A stretch of DNA of 64,000 nt from Maridesulfovibrio sp. (GCF_963666665.1 NZ_OY762999.1:2299501-2363500), one strand, 5' to 3'; positions 43,623 through 53,506 are shown, counted from the stretch's first letter. A program made the numbers and translations. Notes: a model not told the origin generated them from the letters alone.

Positions 43623-43695
43623 ACAAAAGTATGAAGAGCAGATGTTGATTATCCGTTAAGAATATATTCATGGAGTCAACAGGCTGAAAACTTAA

Positions 43696-44811
43696 ATGAA
43701 AAAATCACTACTTTATATATTCGCATTGCTGGCAGCAGCCGGGATCTCCATCGGGATCCCCGCCTGCTCCAAGATGGGGCACGCCCCGTCCATTGAGGAA
43801 AGCACCATGTTCGAAAAAGCCCCCAATTTCCAAAACGGAACATTTTTCAATGAAAATCCGGTCAATATGACTGTGGAAGGATTCACCTTTGCCAAAGCTA
43901 TAAATTTCTTCTTTGACCTCAGCCGTACACCGGACAAAAAACTTCCATACTATCCCCTGACCAAGGATTCCTTTTCTACTACCCCTGCAGAATTACAGGT
44001 AGCATGGCTGGGCCATTCTTCCATGATCCTCGATATTGACGGCGTTCGACTGCTCATTGATCCTGTTTTTAACAATGCATCCCCGGTACCTTTAACCGTT
44101 AACCGTTTTCAACCCTCCCCTATCAAGCGCAAAGAACTTCCCGAAGTGGATGCGGTGATAATTTCCCACGATCATTACGATCATCTTGAGATGAGCACTA
44201 TCAAGTATTTATCACCGAAAGTTAAACGTTTCATCGTCCCCCTTGGAGTTGGTTCCCACCTGCGCAAATGGGGCTGCAAGTCGGAGCAGATTGTAGAACT
44301 CAACTGGAATGAATCCATCACTATCCGTGACGTCGAGATCATCGCCGCCCCCGCCCAGCACTTTTCCGGCCGAGGGCTGGGTGACAGGTTCAAGACTCTT
44401 TGGGCCTCATTCGTTTTCAAAGGAAAACAGCATCGGGCCTACTATTCCGGCGATGGCGGTTATGATGGTCGATTCAAGGAAATCGGTCAAAAATACGGTC
44501 CCTTCGACCTGACCATGATCGAATCCGGTGCTTACGACAAAGGCTGGAAGGATGTGCACATGATGCCTGAAGAATCCGTACAGGCACATATGGAACTTGG
44601 TGGTAAATTCATGCTTCCGGTACATTGGGGAGCATATGACCTTGCTTTTCACCAGTGGGATGAGCCTATCCGCAGAGTCTCAAATCTCGCTGCGGAACAA
44701 GGAATTAAGCTGCTGACCCCGCAAATGGGTGAGCTCTGCATGCCCGGACAAAGTACCCACGCTGCATGGTGGGAACCTGCCAAGCAACAAGAATTGGCAG
44801 TTGCAAATTAA
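43696..44811 (+). CDS. Metallo-beta-lactamase-fold lipoprotein, NAPE-PLD/UlaG-like
   Basis: A 371-aa exported metallohydrolase. A signal peptide ends in a lipobox-like GIPACS (Cys24). The lactamase-fold core begins VAWLGHSSMILDIDGVRLLIDPVF and has the metal motif ISHDHYDHLEMST. The second and third metal ligands are suggested by APAQHFSGRG, YYSGDGGYDGRF and PVHWGAYDLAFHQW. It resembles N-acyl-phosphatidylethanolamine phospholipase D and related outer-envelope enzymes; a role in lipid cleavage is plausible but inferred. It follows the RND gene by 73 bases and is convergent with an AraC regulator. Confidence 0.85.
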   Translation: MKKSLLYIFALLAAAGISIGIPACSKMGHAPSIEESTMFEKAPNFQNGTFFNENPVNMTVEGFTFAKAINFFFDLSRTPDKKLPYYPLTKDSFSTTPAELQVAWLGHSSMILDIDGVRLLIDPVFNNASPVPLTVNRFQPSPIKRKELPEVDAVIISHDHYDHLEMSTIKYLSPKVKRFIVPLGVGSHLRKWGCKSEQIVELNWNESITIRDVEIIAAPAQHFSGRGLGDRFKTLWASFVFKGKQHRAYYSGDGGYDGRFKEIGQKYGPFDLTMIESGAYDKGWKDVHMMPEESVQAHMELGGKFMLPVHWGAYDLAFHQWDEPIRRVSNLAAEQGIKLLTPQMGELCMPGQSTHAAWWEPAKQQELAVAN

Positions 44812-45668
44812 TTTGATGCGCTATCGCGCTTTTTAATAAAATAGAGGCCTTCGGCAACCCTGCCGGAGGCCTTTTGATACTGGCGGGGAGTGAGTCCATA
44901 CCTGATCTTGAAAAGACGGGTCAGGTGGCTTTGGTCAGAAAAACCGCACAGTGCGGCTGTATCTGCGATAGGAGAGTTGGCGGCAATCATGCACCGGGCC
45001 TTTTCAAGACGCAGCTGGATCAGAAAAGAGTGCGGCGTCATACCCTTGTGACTGCGAAAAATGCGAATAAGGTGAAACTCTGTACATCCGGCTAGATCAG
45101 CAAGCTCGGCAAGGCTTAAGTTGCGCTCAATGTGGGCGTGCAGGTAATCAATAATCATGGATACCCGCCTATCTTCACTTCCGGGCCTGACAGTTCCGTC
45201 TCCGGCACGGCGGTACAACCCGGAAAGTACGGAAAGGATGTTTTCATCGATTTCCAGCTTTTCAACAGGGCTGAGCAGTTTATGATGAAGAACGGATAAA
45301 TTCTGCCAGAGTTGCTTATTTTCTATAAGAATATTGCGGAATGGAGATGGCCCGTTTTCTTTGCCCAGTAATTTATAATTAAGCGATCGGACAAACTGTT
45401 CAGAAAAATAGAAGCTGCGCAGATGTCTGCGTTCGGTACAGCAGGGACGGTTGGAATGGACTGTCTCCGGCTCGATGATGCTTATGGAACCGGGCTGCAG
45501 GATATCAGAACATCCGTTGAGATGAAAAGTCTCCCCGGACTCGGAATTAAGCCAGAGCACATAACCGCCATGCAGATGACTTTTAAATTCCCTGCCGCTG
45601 CTGCACGAAAGTACTTCCAGCCCTTCCACGGGCGAAGAATAAATTACGTCACTTTTCTTACCATTCAA
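44808..45668 (-). CDS. AraC-family transcriptional regulator
   Basis: A 286-aa AraC protein with an N-terminal cupin-like effector domain (EFKSHLHGGYVLWLNSESGETFHLNG, SISIIEPETVHSNRPC) and C-terminal double helix-turn-helix (LAELADLAGCTEFHLIRIFRSHKGMTPHSFLIQLRLEKARCMI, ADTAALCGFSDQSHLTRLFKIRYGLTPRQYQ). The start is a TTG at 45668 with GGGA upstream; no in-frame ATG is near. The last codons overlap the convergent metallohydrolase stop by four bases and contain a terminator for it. The cupin domain suggests induction by a small organic compound. Confidence 0.9.
   Translation of the reverse strand: MNGKKSDVIYSSPVEGLEVLSCSSGREFKSHLHGGYVLWLNSESGETFHLNGCSDILQPGSISIIEPETVHSNRPCCTERRHLRSFYFSEQFVRSLNYKLLGKENGPSPFRNILIENKQLWQNLSVLHHKLLSPVEKLEIDENILSVLSGLYRRAGDGTVRPGSEDRRVSMIIDYLHAHIERNLSLAELADLAGCTEFHLIRIFRSHKGMTPHSFLIQLRLEKARCMIAANSPIADTAALCGFSDQSHLTRLFKIRYGLTPRQYQKASGRVAEGLYFIKKRDSASN
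44845..44876 (+). terminator. Terminator inside the AraC coding region
   Basis: A 12-bp stem AGGCCTTCGGCA/TGCCGGAGGCCT (one G-U pair) with a 4-base loop, followed by TTTTGAT on the plus strand. It lies inside the last codons of the convergent AraC gene and ends the metallohydrolase transcript 34 bases after its stop. Confidence 0.7.
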
Positions 45669-45686
45669 TATTATTGATCCCGTCTG

Positions 45687-47411
45687 CTAATCAGTACTTA
45701 ATGAAGCCGTTGTAGTCTCAAGCTGGGTTTCTAGGTTGGAATAATAGGAAAGCATTGTATCCAGCGCAGAATACTTACGTTCCAATGAAGTCTGGTAGGA
45801 ATCCAGTCGAGCTTCTTCATTATAAATCTCATTTTCAAGCTTGGTCGTAAGATCCTCATAACTGGCCGCAAGGAGGGGGATGCTTCCGGTTGAAACGTCA
45901 GTCAACGAGGAGCAGAGGTCCGCAAGCTGACCAATCTTACCCTGCTTTATTGTTACAGTGCTGGAATATGAACCGTCAGTCAAATCAGAAATTTCCAAAT
46001 ACAAACCATTGGCATCACTGTCACTGCCGGCCAGCAGGGTATTACCGTCAATATACATATCCACGCCGTCTATGGTGGCAGAAGTAATAGTTCCCCCGGA
46101 AATAGTATACTCCACATCAAACTCCCCGGCACCGGTCAGCCCGGAAATTGTGGAAATAACGCGCATATCAGAACTATCCGTTTTAGCTTCACCTGATGCG
46201 GCAAACAACAAGGCAACGGCTTCCGGATCTTCAGCCAAGGCCTCTTCCAATTCATCATAATCGATTTCAAGCTGTCCGTAAGTAGATGAACCTTCGGTAC
46301 TGTCAGTGGTAATACCTACAGATGAAAGTGAGGTAAACAGGTCTCCCTCTCCCGTATCACTGTCATAATAGAGAAACCCTAGTCCGGCAGAAGTAAGAGC
46401 ACTTTTTACGGAACTGTATACAAGATCCATAGTTGCGTTCTTGATATAAACATTTTCATCGTCCTCGTCGTCCACATCAGCAAAAGCACCGGTCACGTCC
46501 AGCAGATCATAAAGGACCTGATTCACCTGACTGACAAATTCCTCAATAGTCTCAACCATTGAATCAGTATCATAAGAAACTCCTATATTAACCCCATCAG
46601 AATCAGTTGTTGCATTAAGGGTCAAAGTCATTCCGTCGATTACGTCATCTACAGAGTTGCTGCTTCTTTCGATCCATGTATTCGCATCTGAAGGAAAACC
46701 ATCCACCTTCAACTGTGCGTTTTGTGCAGCCTGTGTATTGGAGAATGAACCCGCTGCATATCCGTCAATGGCAGCCATATCAGTCAGTACGATACTGTTA
46801 TCCGCTCCGGTATCTTCCCCGGTAAGCTTGAGATAGTAGTTACTACCATCGCTGATCACTGAAGCTGAAATCTTATCATCACAATCTGGATCGGAATTTA
46901 TCTGGTCCACCAGATCCTGCAATGTGGTCCCGGCGGTAACGTCCAATTTGATATCCTCTCCGGCATAGGTCAGGGTGATTGATGAGTTTGCAGAAATAAT
47001 CTCATCATCTGTTGACGAATAGCTAAGTCCTTCGGAAATCCAGATATCCTTTTTAGCCAGCTGGTTTACGACCAAATTATAGTTCCCTTCCTCAGCCCCG
47101 TCTTCAAGGCTGGCAGCAACCTCTCCTTCCCCGGTGGTTGAAACTGAATATGACAAAAATTCATCCATCTCGTCATACCCCTGCAAGGTTCCGGCAAGAT
47201 CAACCAGCTCCTCATCAAGGGCCTCAAGAAGGTCGCAAATGGTTTCCGCTTCCTCAAGATCAGCCTCATACTGCTCAAGATCATAACTTTCTGCTTCAAC
47301 ACAAGCTTCAATAAGATCGGTCCAGTCAGTACCGTCACCAAGTCCGTTAATGGTGAAACCGCCTGAAGTTGTGCTGGAACTGTATGAACTTCCAGAAATG
47401 GACATTGCCAT
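45687..47411 (-). CDS. fliD: Flagellar filament cap protein
   Basis: FliD caps the growing filament and folds flagellin subunits. The 574-aa protein has the expected architecture: an N-terminal domain that includes NLVVNQLAKKDIW with GDGTDWTDLIEACVEAE at the start (FliD_N), a variable outer domain rich in Asp, Ser and Thr, and a C-terminal FliD_C coiled coil ending in YKATLDTMLSYYSNLETQLETTTASLSTD-like residues. It is very acidic, in line with a marine organism. It is the last gene of the operon that begins with a sigma factor. The start ATG 47411 follows GGAGGGT. Confidence 0.93.
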   Translation of the reverse strand: MAMSISGSSYSSSTTSGGFTINGLGDGTDWTDLIEACVEAESYDLEQYEADLEEAETICDLLEALDEELVDLAGTLQGYDEMDEFLSYSVSTTGEGEVAASLEDGAEEGNYNLVVNQLAKKDIWISEGLSYSSTDDEIISANSSITLTYAGEDIKLDVTAGTTLQDLVDQINSDPDCDDKISASVISDGSNYYLKLTGEDTGADNSIVLTDMAAIDGYAAGSFSNTQAAQNAQLKVDGFPSDANTWIERSSNSVDDVIDGMTLTLNATTDSDGVNIGVSYDTDSMVETIEEFVSQVNQVLYDLLDVTGAFADVDDEDDENVYIKNATMDLVYSSVKSALTSAGLGFLYYDSDTGEGDLFTSLSSVGITTDSTEGSSTYGQLEIDYDELEEALAEDPEAVALLFAASGEAKTDSSDMRVISTISGLTGAGEFDVEYTISGGTITSATIDGVDMYIDGNTLLAGSDSDANGLYLEISDLTDGSYSSTVTIKQGKIGQLADLCSSLTDVSTGSIPLLAASYEDLTTKLENEIYNEEARLDSYQTSLERKYSALDTMLSYYSNLETQLETTTASLSTD

Positions 47412-47423
47412 GGTTGCACCCTC

Positions 47424-48632
47424 CTACAAATAATTCAGAATGGACATGCCGATCACATCTGAGGTTGAACTGAGCACTGCCTGATAGACGTACTTGGCTT
47501 TACTCAACTCAATAGTTAATGCTGCACTGTCTGCATCTTCCTCATTGCTGATGGAAGCACTGACCATTTCCCGGGTATATTTGACGCTGGTATCGATAAA
47601 TTCGGCTTTTTCTTCTCTGGATCCCACATCAGCCATCATATTGGCGAGCTGCACCTCGCCATCGCCCACGGTTTCCAGTGTAGTTGCCACACCGTCTTCA
47701 TCCCCTATCCAGGCATAGGCAATTGCATCGCTGATGGATTCAAAAAGATTGGGATCGGAATATGCATCTCCAGTATCAGCATCAACACCGCCGAAGATGT
47801 CGCTGCCCACAGTTGTTATATCAATTTCAACGCTCTCGGAAATATCAATGGACATAGCTTCATCCGCCCCCTTGTAAGCAACGGAATTACGGACAACAAA
47901 GCTGCTTCCGGAATCTGCGTCATCATCCCAGGCAGTGACTGCTACGCCTGAATTCATTTCCACGGAGACATCACCAAGTTCCATGGTGGTATCGGGAGGT
48001 AAAGCTGTCCCATCCATGGTTCCTGTGGTCCAGGTAGTGCCGCCGTCCAGCGAATATGTGTAAGAGACAACATCAGTACCTATGGTTCCGTCAGAGGTGA
48101 ACTGCACGATAATCGGATCATTAAGTTCACCGCTTATTTCCGCAAAATCACTTTTTGCAGGTGAATCTCCGGTTACGGTTACACCGGGAACATATTCGTA
48201 AGGAGAAGTGTCTGTTGCTTCACCGGAGAATAAATAATCGCTGCCCAGTTTTGAATTTGCGACAGCCAGCAAGGAATCAAGGTATGCTTGAATTTCCCCG
48301 GAAATAAACTGACACTGAGTATCAGTATAAGTTCCGGTTGAAGCCTGTTCTACCTTTTCCAACACAGAAGTCATGGTCGTACTGGCTTCAAGGAGCAAAC
48401 CGTCGGCACTTCCCAGATACTCCCCAGCCTGTTCAGCGTTATTGGAATACTGTTCAAGAGCGGAATCATAACTACGAAGGTTGACCACATTGGCCATTCC
48501 CGCAGGATCATCGGACGGTAAGTTTATATCCTTCTGGGAAGAGTTCCTCTCGATCACATCCATGTAGTTATTCAAGGAGTTGCTGACACTGGATATGGAC
48601 TGTGAATAAATCTGTGAAGTGCTTATTCTCAT
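47424..48632 (-). CDS. flgL: Flagellar hook-filament junction protein FlgL
   Basis: FlgL joins filament to hook together with FlgK. Starting from ATG 48632 the protein has 402 aa. That start is chosen because a GGAGGCC ribosome site stands upstream and MRISTSQIYSQSISSVSNSL is the typical FlgL N-terminus; the frame is open further upstream without support. It has the flagellin-like N-terminal coil (PSDDPAGMANVVNLRSYDSALEQYSNN) and C-terminal coil, with an extended acidic central domain. It lies 12 bases before fliD. Confidence 0.94.
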   Translation of the reverse strand: MRISTSQIYSQSISSVSNSLNNYMDVIERNSSQKDINLPSDDPAGMANVVNLRSYDSALEQYSNNAEQAGEYLGSADGLLLEASTTMTSVLEKVEQASTGTYTDTQCQFISGEIQAYLDSLLAVANSKLGSDYLFSGEATDTSPYEYVPGVTVTGDSPAKSDFAEISGELNDPIIVQFTSDGTIGTDVVSYTYSLDGGTTWTTGTMDGTALPPDTTMELGDVSVEMNSGVAVTAWDDDADSGSSFVVRNSVAYKGADEAMSIDISESVEIDITTVGSDIFGGVDADTGDAYSDPNLFESISDAIAYAWIGDEDGVATTLETVGDGEVQLANMMADVGSREEKAEFIDTSVKYTREMVSASISNEEDADSAALTIELSKAKYVYQAVLSSTSDVIGMSILNYL

Positions 48633-48643
48633 AGCTGGCCTCC

Positions 48644-50674
48644 TTACATAATACCCAGAACAGTCTCGAACATTTCCTGAGTGACTGAAAGGATCTGACA
48701 CGCAGCCTGATATTGCTGCTGATATATGGTCAGATTTATCAATTCCTCATCAATGTTGACCCCGCTGACCGACTCCTGCTGCTCAGCGTATAGCTCGGCT
48801 GAAGCAGTATCGCAGGCAACTTGAGTTTCCACCTTTGAAGCTGCGGAACCGACTTCGGCAACAGTCGCTGCAAGAAATTCTGAAAGAGTCGCGCTCTGGA
48901 GACTACTCCCCTCACCTATTGATACGGACTCGTTCGTCAAATCGTTTATGGCTTCGGCAACTAAATTGTTCCCGGACGAAACCGTTCCGTCATCAGCTAC
49001 CGCCCCGGCATTTACATGGGACGAACTTTCCGTAACATACGAATTGATCGATATGTCTGAAGCTGAACTACCGGTAAAAAATGTATTTATGCCTGTTGCT
49101 GCCAAAAAACCGGAAGTATCGTCCGAAAATTCAAAAGTAGTATCACCGACAGCCTGAATCTCCAGCTCTCCGTCAGAATTCACCGAAGCTGTCAGTGAGC
49201 CGGAAAAAGCAGTATTTATCTGAGTAACAACATCATCGAGAGAATCTGTGGAAGGATCGATAGTAATAGATGCGTTAGAGGCAAGATTTCCATCAGCATC
49301 ATAGGTATAGATGGAAAAAGATCCGGCCTCGATCTCATCTTCATAGTCCAAACCGCTATTTGAAAGCGCTGCAGTCTGGTCATCCACAGCATAAGTGCCT
49401 TCCACAGCTGAATGGTGTTCGGTTCCAGCGCCCTGTGAGTGTGCAGAGTTCACTTCCCAGATCAGGGCAGAAGCATAATCGTCAAGTTCATCAATAGTCG
49501 GTTCTATGTAATCGTCACGGACCTTGAACAAACCCGCGATACTACCGCCGGTAGTTCTGTTGGAAACATCATCACCACTTGAATCAGTCATGGGAGTTAT
49601 GTTGACCAGCCCGCCGGAATCGCTTTCCCAGTACAGCCCGGTCTTGGCTACTACTGTGTAGCGGTCACCGGCTGTGTGGTCCGCAGTGGCACCGGAAAAG
49701 GAAATCTCCACCCCGGCTATGGTTACAGAATTGTCAGCATCATCGGCTGTATAAAGCAGAGTGTTACCGTTGGAGTCTTTTTCCCAAGTTTCCCCGCCAT
49801 CAAGTGAGACCTTGAACTGGGCGGTCCCGTCCGGGCCGGATGACACAAATTCGATCAGGATTTCTTCACTGGAAGTTCCGGAATAGCTTATTTCTCCGTC
49901 ATAGGCAGAACCGGGCTGCAGTGATTCAGTAGAACGTGACCCACTGTAAACCAGTGAATGTGTTTCAGTGCCCTCAACCAGAGGCTGTCCGGTTTCGGTA
50001 TAGATTTTGGTCTGTCCGTCACTGGAACTGATAACCTCAACCCCGACGAGTTCATCGAGTTCCCGGATGGCCTGATCCCGGCTGGAGATGAGTTCTGTAT
50101 TATCTGAATCCGCAGCAATTTTTTTATTGAGAAGCGCAATTGAATCAATCAACTCATTTGCAGTTGCAACCTGATCAACGATTTCAGATTCAACTGTGTT
50201 CGACATTTCCTGAAGCTCGGACGAAGTTGAGGTCAGAGAATAGATAAGGGTCTCAGCTTCGCTTAACAGTGAGGTTCTCTCAGCCAGTGAATCAGGGTCT
50301 GAAGCCAACTCGCTCCATGCGCTGAGAAACTCGTCCAATGTTGAAGCAAGACCCTCATCCTCACTCTGGTTGAATATGGTATCCATTTGGGAAAGGTAGT
50401 CGTACTGAGCTTCGCTTGAAGTCAGCTGTGCCGAGGCCGAAAGGTACTGCTTCTCAATAAAGCTGTCCCAGTTGGCCTGAACAGCAATAATATCTGCACC
50501 GGTGCCGATACTGTTGCCGCCGACACTGATATTGCAACTGCTGTCATAGACCGTATCTGTACGCTGGTATCCCTCGGTCTCGGCATTGGCAATATTGTTA
50601 CTGGCATTCTCAATAGAGATCTGGGCATTGTTGATAGCCTTCTGCCCTATGTACATTGCGTTGCTTAAACTCAT
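48644..50674 (-). CDS. flgK: Flagellar hook-filament junction protein FlgK
   Basis: FlgK connects hook to filament. The 676-aa protein is longer than E. coli FlgK because of an extended central region rich in Ser, Asp and Thr. The N-terminus SNAMYIGQKAINNAQISIENASNNIANAETEGYQR is a characteristic hook-family start; the C-terminus INLTIYQQQYQAACQILSVTQEMFETVLGI is the matching end coil. It contains a few cysteines (SSCN, ACDTA, ACQIL), uncommon in flagellar rod and hook proteins. ATG 50674 has an AGGTAGG-type ribosome site. It sits between flgE and flgL. Confidence 0.95.
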   Translation of the reverse strand: MSLSNAMYIGQKAINNAQISIENASNNIANAETEGYQRTDTVYDSSCNISVGGNSIGTGADIIAVQANWDSFIEKQYLSASAQLTSSEAQYDYLSQMDTIFNQSEDEGLASTLDEFLSAWSELASDPDSLAERTSLLSEAETLIYSLTSTSSELQEMSNTVESEIVDQVATANELIDSIALLNKKIAADSDNTELISSRDQAIRELDELVGVEVISSSDGQTKIYTETGQPLVEGTETHSLVYSGSRSTESLQPGSAYDGEISYSGTSSEEILIEFVSSGPDGTAQFKVSLDGGETWEKDSNGNTLLYTADDADNSVTIAGVEISFSGATADHTAGDRYTVVAKTGLYWESDSGGLVNITPMTDSSGDDVSNRTTGGSIAGLFKVRDDYIEPTIDELDDYASALIWEVNSAHSQGAGTEHHSAVEGTYAVDDQTAALSNSGLDYEDEIEAGSFSIYTYDADGNLASNASITIDPSTDSLDDVVTQINTAFSGSLTASVNSDGELEIQAVGDTTFEFSDDTSGFLAATGINTFFTGSSASDISINSYVTESSSHVNAGAVADDGTVSSGNNLVAEAINDLTNESVSIGEGSSLQSATLSEFLAATVAEVGSAASKVETQVACDTASAELYAEQQESVSGVNIDEELINLTIYQQQYQAACQILSVTQEMFETVLGIM

Positions 50675-50700
50675 GACCTACCTCCGCTCCTTCCGGCTAA

Positions 50701-52242
50701 CTATCTCTTCAATCCGATGGCGGTCTGAATCAACTCATCAGTGGTGGTAACGACCTTACTGTTGGCCTGATACGAAGACTGGATGATGATCAACTCGGTC
50801 ATCTGTGAAGCAAGGTCGACGTTGGATGCTTCAAGTGCATTCGAAACAACTGAACCGAACCCGGCTGAACCGGCGGTACCGATAATAGCTTCACCTGAAT
50901 CAGTGGTTGCGCGGAAGAGGTTGCTGCCTTCAGCTTCGAGACCGTCCTGATTGGTAAAGTCAGCTAAAGCAAGCTGGTAGAGTTCAATAGACTGGCTGTT
51001 GGAGTAATTACCGATGATAATGCCGTTTTCATCAACAGTGACAGACTCAAGTGAACCGGTGGCATAACCGTCCTGCGAAACAGTATAGGTTGCGGAAGAA
51101 CTGTCGCTGTAACTGGTGGTGGCACTGTTCTCCAGAGTATAGTCACTGAATGAAGGTAGATCGGAATAGCTGGTTGCAGCCGTGATATCGTCAAGGCTGT
51201 CAATACCGCCGCTGGTATCCCAGGTATTGTTATCACTGGACATACCGAAACTGATTGCGACATCCTGCCCGTCACTACTGCCGGTGAAGTTGAGATTAAC
51301 CTCAGGAAGACCGGAATCGCTGAAATCTGCCAACTCCCAACTTGATGCGAGTTTGGAATCCGCTGCGGCCGCGTTGCTGGCGAGAGTGAAGGAAGTCATG
51401 GAGACCAACTGCCCTTCAGAGTTAAAGGTCAGAGTACCGGTCATTGCCAGTCCCGCACCACTGGTTGTATTCAGGGCTGTTCCACCGGAACCGGTACGCA
51501 TGTCATCTGATGCATCTGTTGCGGCAACATATTCCCAGACAATATTACCATCAGCGTCTACATCCACCGGGTCCATATAAAAGGTAAGGTCATGAGCCGA
51601 ACCGTTTTCATCATAGATAGTCAGAGTGGTGGAATAGCTGTACTGAGAATCATCAAGCGGCGGATCATCGGTACCGTCGTAAAGTTCGAACAGCGAAGTG
51701 TACGGATTTGCAGTTACAGCTTCATCTGTGCTCTGAGAGTTCAGATTCAGGGTAACGCTTACTTCAGAAGTTGCTTTTGGCGGTGACTGAGACTGGTCCA
51801 ATTGAATGGTGGTCAATGAACCGGAAGCTGTTCCATTTTCGACTTCCCAGCCCTGAACCTGATTCCCGTAAGTGTCCACGAGGTAACCATCCTTATCGAA
51901 ATCAAAGTTCCCGGCACGGGTGTAGTATGTGGTGTTGGTATCCGGGTCGACTACGATAAAATATCCGTCTCCGTTAAGAGCCACGTTGGTGGAAATACTT
52001 GAGTCCTCATAAGACCCCTGAGTATAATCAGTGTTGACTGTTGCAACTCCGGCTCCGTTACCAACCTGATCACCGCCGCTTCCGGTGGTAATTGAAGAAT
52101 AGAAAAGATCTTCGAATACGGTTGTGGAACCCTTGAAACCGATAGTACTTGAGTTTGCAAGGTTGTTTGAAACAACTGATGTTGCCTGAGAGTTAACATT
52201 AAGTCCTGAAATTCCGGTATACAATGAACTGGTGATACCCAT
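50701..52242 (-). CDS. flgE: Flagellar hook protein FlgE
   Basis: FlgE builds the hook. The 513-aa protein begins MGITSSLYTGISGLNVNSQATSVVSNNLANSSTIGFKGS, with the family start, and ends LASQMTELIIIQSSYQANSKVVTTTDELIQTAIGLKR, the usual end coil. Middle domains (DUXX-like FlgE D2) include an acidic Ser/Asp-rich surface. It is preceded by flgD (hook cap) and followed by flgK, so hook and filament junction proteins are encoded in assembly order. The start ATG 52242 follows an AGGAG site. Confidence 0.95.
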   Translation of the reverse strand: MGITSSLYTGISGLNVNSQATSVVSNNLANSSTIGFKGSTTVFEDLFYSSITTGSGGDQVGNGAGVATVNTDYTQGSYEDSSISTNVALNGDGYFIVVDPDTNTTYYTRAGNFDFDKDGYLVDTYGNQVQGWEVENGTASGSLTTIQLDQSQSPPKATSEVSVTLNLNSQSTDEAVTANPYTSLFELYDGTDDPPLDDSQYSYSTTLTIYDENGSAHDLTFYMDPVDVDADGNIVWEYVAATDASDDMRTGSGGTALNTTSGAGLAMTGTLTFNSEGQLVSMTSFTLASNAAAADSKLASSWELADFSDSGLPEVNLNFTGSSDGQDVAISFGMSSDNNTWDTSGGIDSLDDITAATSYSDLPSFSDYTLENSATTSYSDSSSATYTVSQDGYATGSLESVTVDENGIIIGNYSNSQSIELYQLALADFTNQDGLEAEGSNLFRATTDSGEAIIGTAGSAGFGSVVSNALEASNVDLASQMTELIIIQSSYQANSKVVTTTDELIQTAIGLKR

Positions 52243-52267
52243 TTTTGCGCTCCTATTAATTATAAGG

Positions 52268-52939
52268 TTAAGAAATCAGGCTGACATCAGTGATTGAGAC
52301 TTCACGCCCGTCATCAAGTGTCAGAACTGTATCTCCGGAATCCTGCTGCACTGAGATGACAGTGCCTGCGGACAGGAGGGTCACATCAAGAGCGGAATCG
52401 TCCTCGTCATAACCAAAGGCCTCCACCGTATAAGTTCCGTCAGTATCCAAGTCGGCCTGGGCACTGAGAGCAGAACCGGAAATTTCTGTTTCACCAGCTT
52501 CAACATCGGTCATGTAAACCGTGTTCACGATGTTTCCGTCTGAATCGTAAATGTTAAGTCCGATAACAGATGCATCCTCTTCGACCTTGACGGTAATGTC
52601 GGAAACTTCACCATCTTCCACGGTAATAAATCCACCTTCAGCCATTACTTCCTTGCCCACGTAACTGGAGGTACTGAGGGCAGCCAGGGAATCCAGCTGG
52701 TTGATGATCGTTTCAAGGTTTTCGTTCTGGTTAACGTCTTCATCCAGCATGGCGTAGCTGGTCATCTGGTTGATCATTTCAGAGTTATCTACCGGGTTGG
52801 TGGGGTCCTGATATTCAAGCTGGGTTGTCAGCAGGGTCAGGAAGTCCACCTGATCCAGAGAAGTATTGTCACTGGAGGTCGTAGTGGTTGCGGTGGTAGT
52901 TGTGTCAGTGCTGGTGTAGCTGCTGATTGCTGTGGTCAT
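52268..52939 (-). CDS. flgD: Flagellar hook cap protein FlgD
   Basis: FlgD is the scaffold at the tip that allows hook assembly. The 223-aa protein has the N-terminal Ser/Thr-rich stretch, then the conserved VDFLTLLTTQLEYQDPTNPVDNSEMINQMTSYAMLDEDVNQNENL, and beta domains to the C-terminus. The ATG overlaps the sigma factor stop by four bases (ATGA), so its translation is coupled to the sigma gene. No fliK (hook length control) gene is beside it, which is unusual for a flgD-flgE unit. Confidence 0.93.
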   Translation of the reverse strand: MTTAISSYTSTDTTTTATTTTSSDNTSLDQVDFLTLLTTQLEYQDPTNPVDNSEMINQMTSYAMLDEDVNQNENLETIINQLDSLAALSTSSYVGKEVMAEGGFITVEDGEVSDITVKVEEDASVIGLNIYDSDGNIVNTVYMTDVEAGETEISGSALSAQADLDTDGTYTVEAFGYDEDDSALDVTLLSAGTVISVQQDSGDTVLTLDDGREVSITDVSLIS

Positions 52940-53481
52940 GATACGACCCTCCTCTTAGTGGCCGCTGAAAAGTAGCGGCGGAGTTTTTGGATTGCCTGAT
53001 GCTTGATGCAGCGTACTGTACGGGAGGTGATACCCAACTGTTCCGCTACTTCAACAGCCTTTAAATCTTCCCAAAAAATCATCCTTACGACTTCTTTTTG
53101 TCTGTTAGACAATATCTCTTCGGGAAAATTAAAATCTATTTTTTCATTTTTCTGTTCTGCAAAATCTTCAAGATCATCTATATTAATATATATACGATTA
53201 TTTTTTCTCATATAATCAACTGCAACAGAACGGCTTATGATATATAACCAAGTATTTATGGAACTTTTTTCAGAGGAGTATCGAGATATGTAATCATTTT
53301 TTATTATTTTCAACGCTACTTCCTGACACACTTCATCAACATCATTTCTAGTAGCGCCTGAATATTTAGAAAATACAAACTTACTGACTACATTTTTAAT
53401 AAAATTAATATTTTCATTAAAAAAACAACTTATTTCTCTTTCAGAAATATATTCGTATTTATGTTCAATGTAAGTATTCAT
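52936..53481 (-). CDS. Sigma-70-family (ECF-like) sigma factor in the hook operon
   Basis: A 181-aa sigma factor with only regions 2 and 4. Region 2 is seen in DVDEVCQEVALKIIKNDYISRYSSEKSSINTWLYIISRSVAVDYMR; region 4 in LSNRQKEVVRMIFWEDLKAVEVAEQLGITSRTVRCIKHQAIQKL. There is no region 1.1 or 3, as in ECF factors. It is the first gene of the operon that continues into flgD-flgE-flgK-flgL-fliD, overlapping flgD by four bases. Its AT-rich codon use differs from the flagellar genes that follow. No adjacent anti-sigma gene is seen. It may regulate late flagellar genes such as the flagellin encoded just upstream, which is an inference. Confidence 0.88.
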   Translation of the reverse strand: MNTYIEHKYEYISEREISCFFNENINFIKNVVSKFVFSKYSGATRNDVDEVCQEVALKIIKNDYISRYSSEKSSINTWLYIISRSVAVDYMRKNNRIYINIDDLEDFAEQKNEKIDFNFPEEILSNRQKEVVRMIFWEDLKAVEVAEQLGITSRTVRCIKHQAIQKLRRYFSAATKRRVVS

Positions 53482-53506
53482 AATCCCTCCTACTGCCTAG
53501 AAAGGA

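Noticed and set aside
45687..52242. Repetitive Ser/Thr/Asp-rich coding region as a possible repeat array or CRISPR-like locus
   Set aside because: The repetition is at the amino-acid composition level in flagellar outer domains; there are no regularly spaced identical DNA units.
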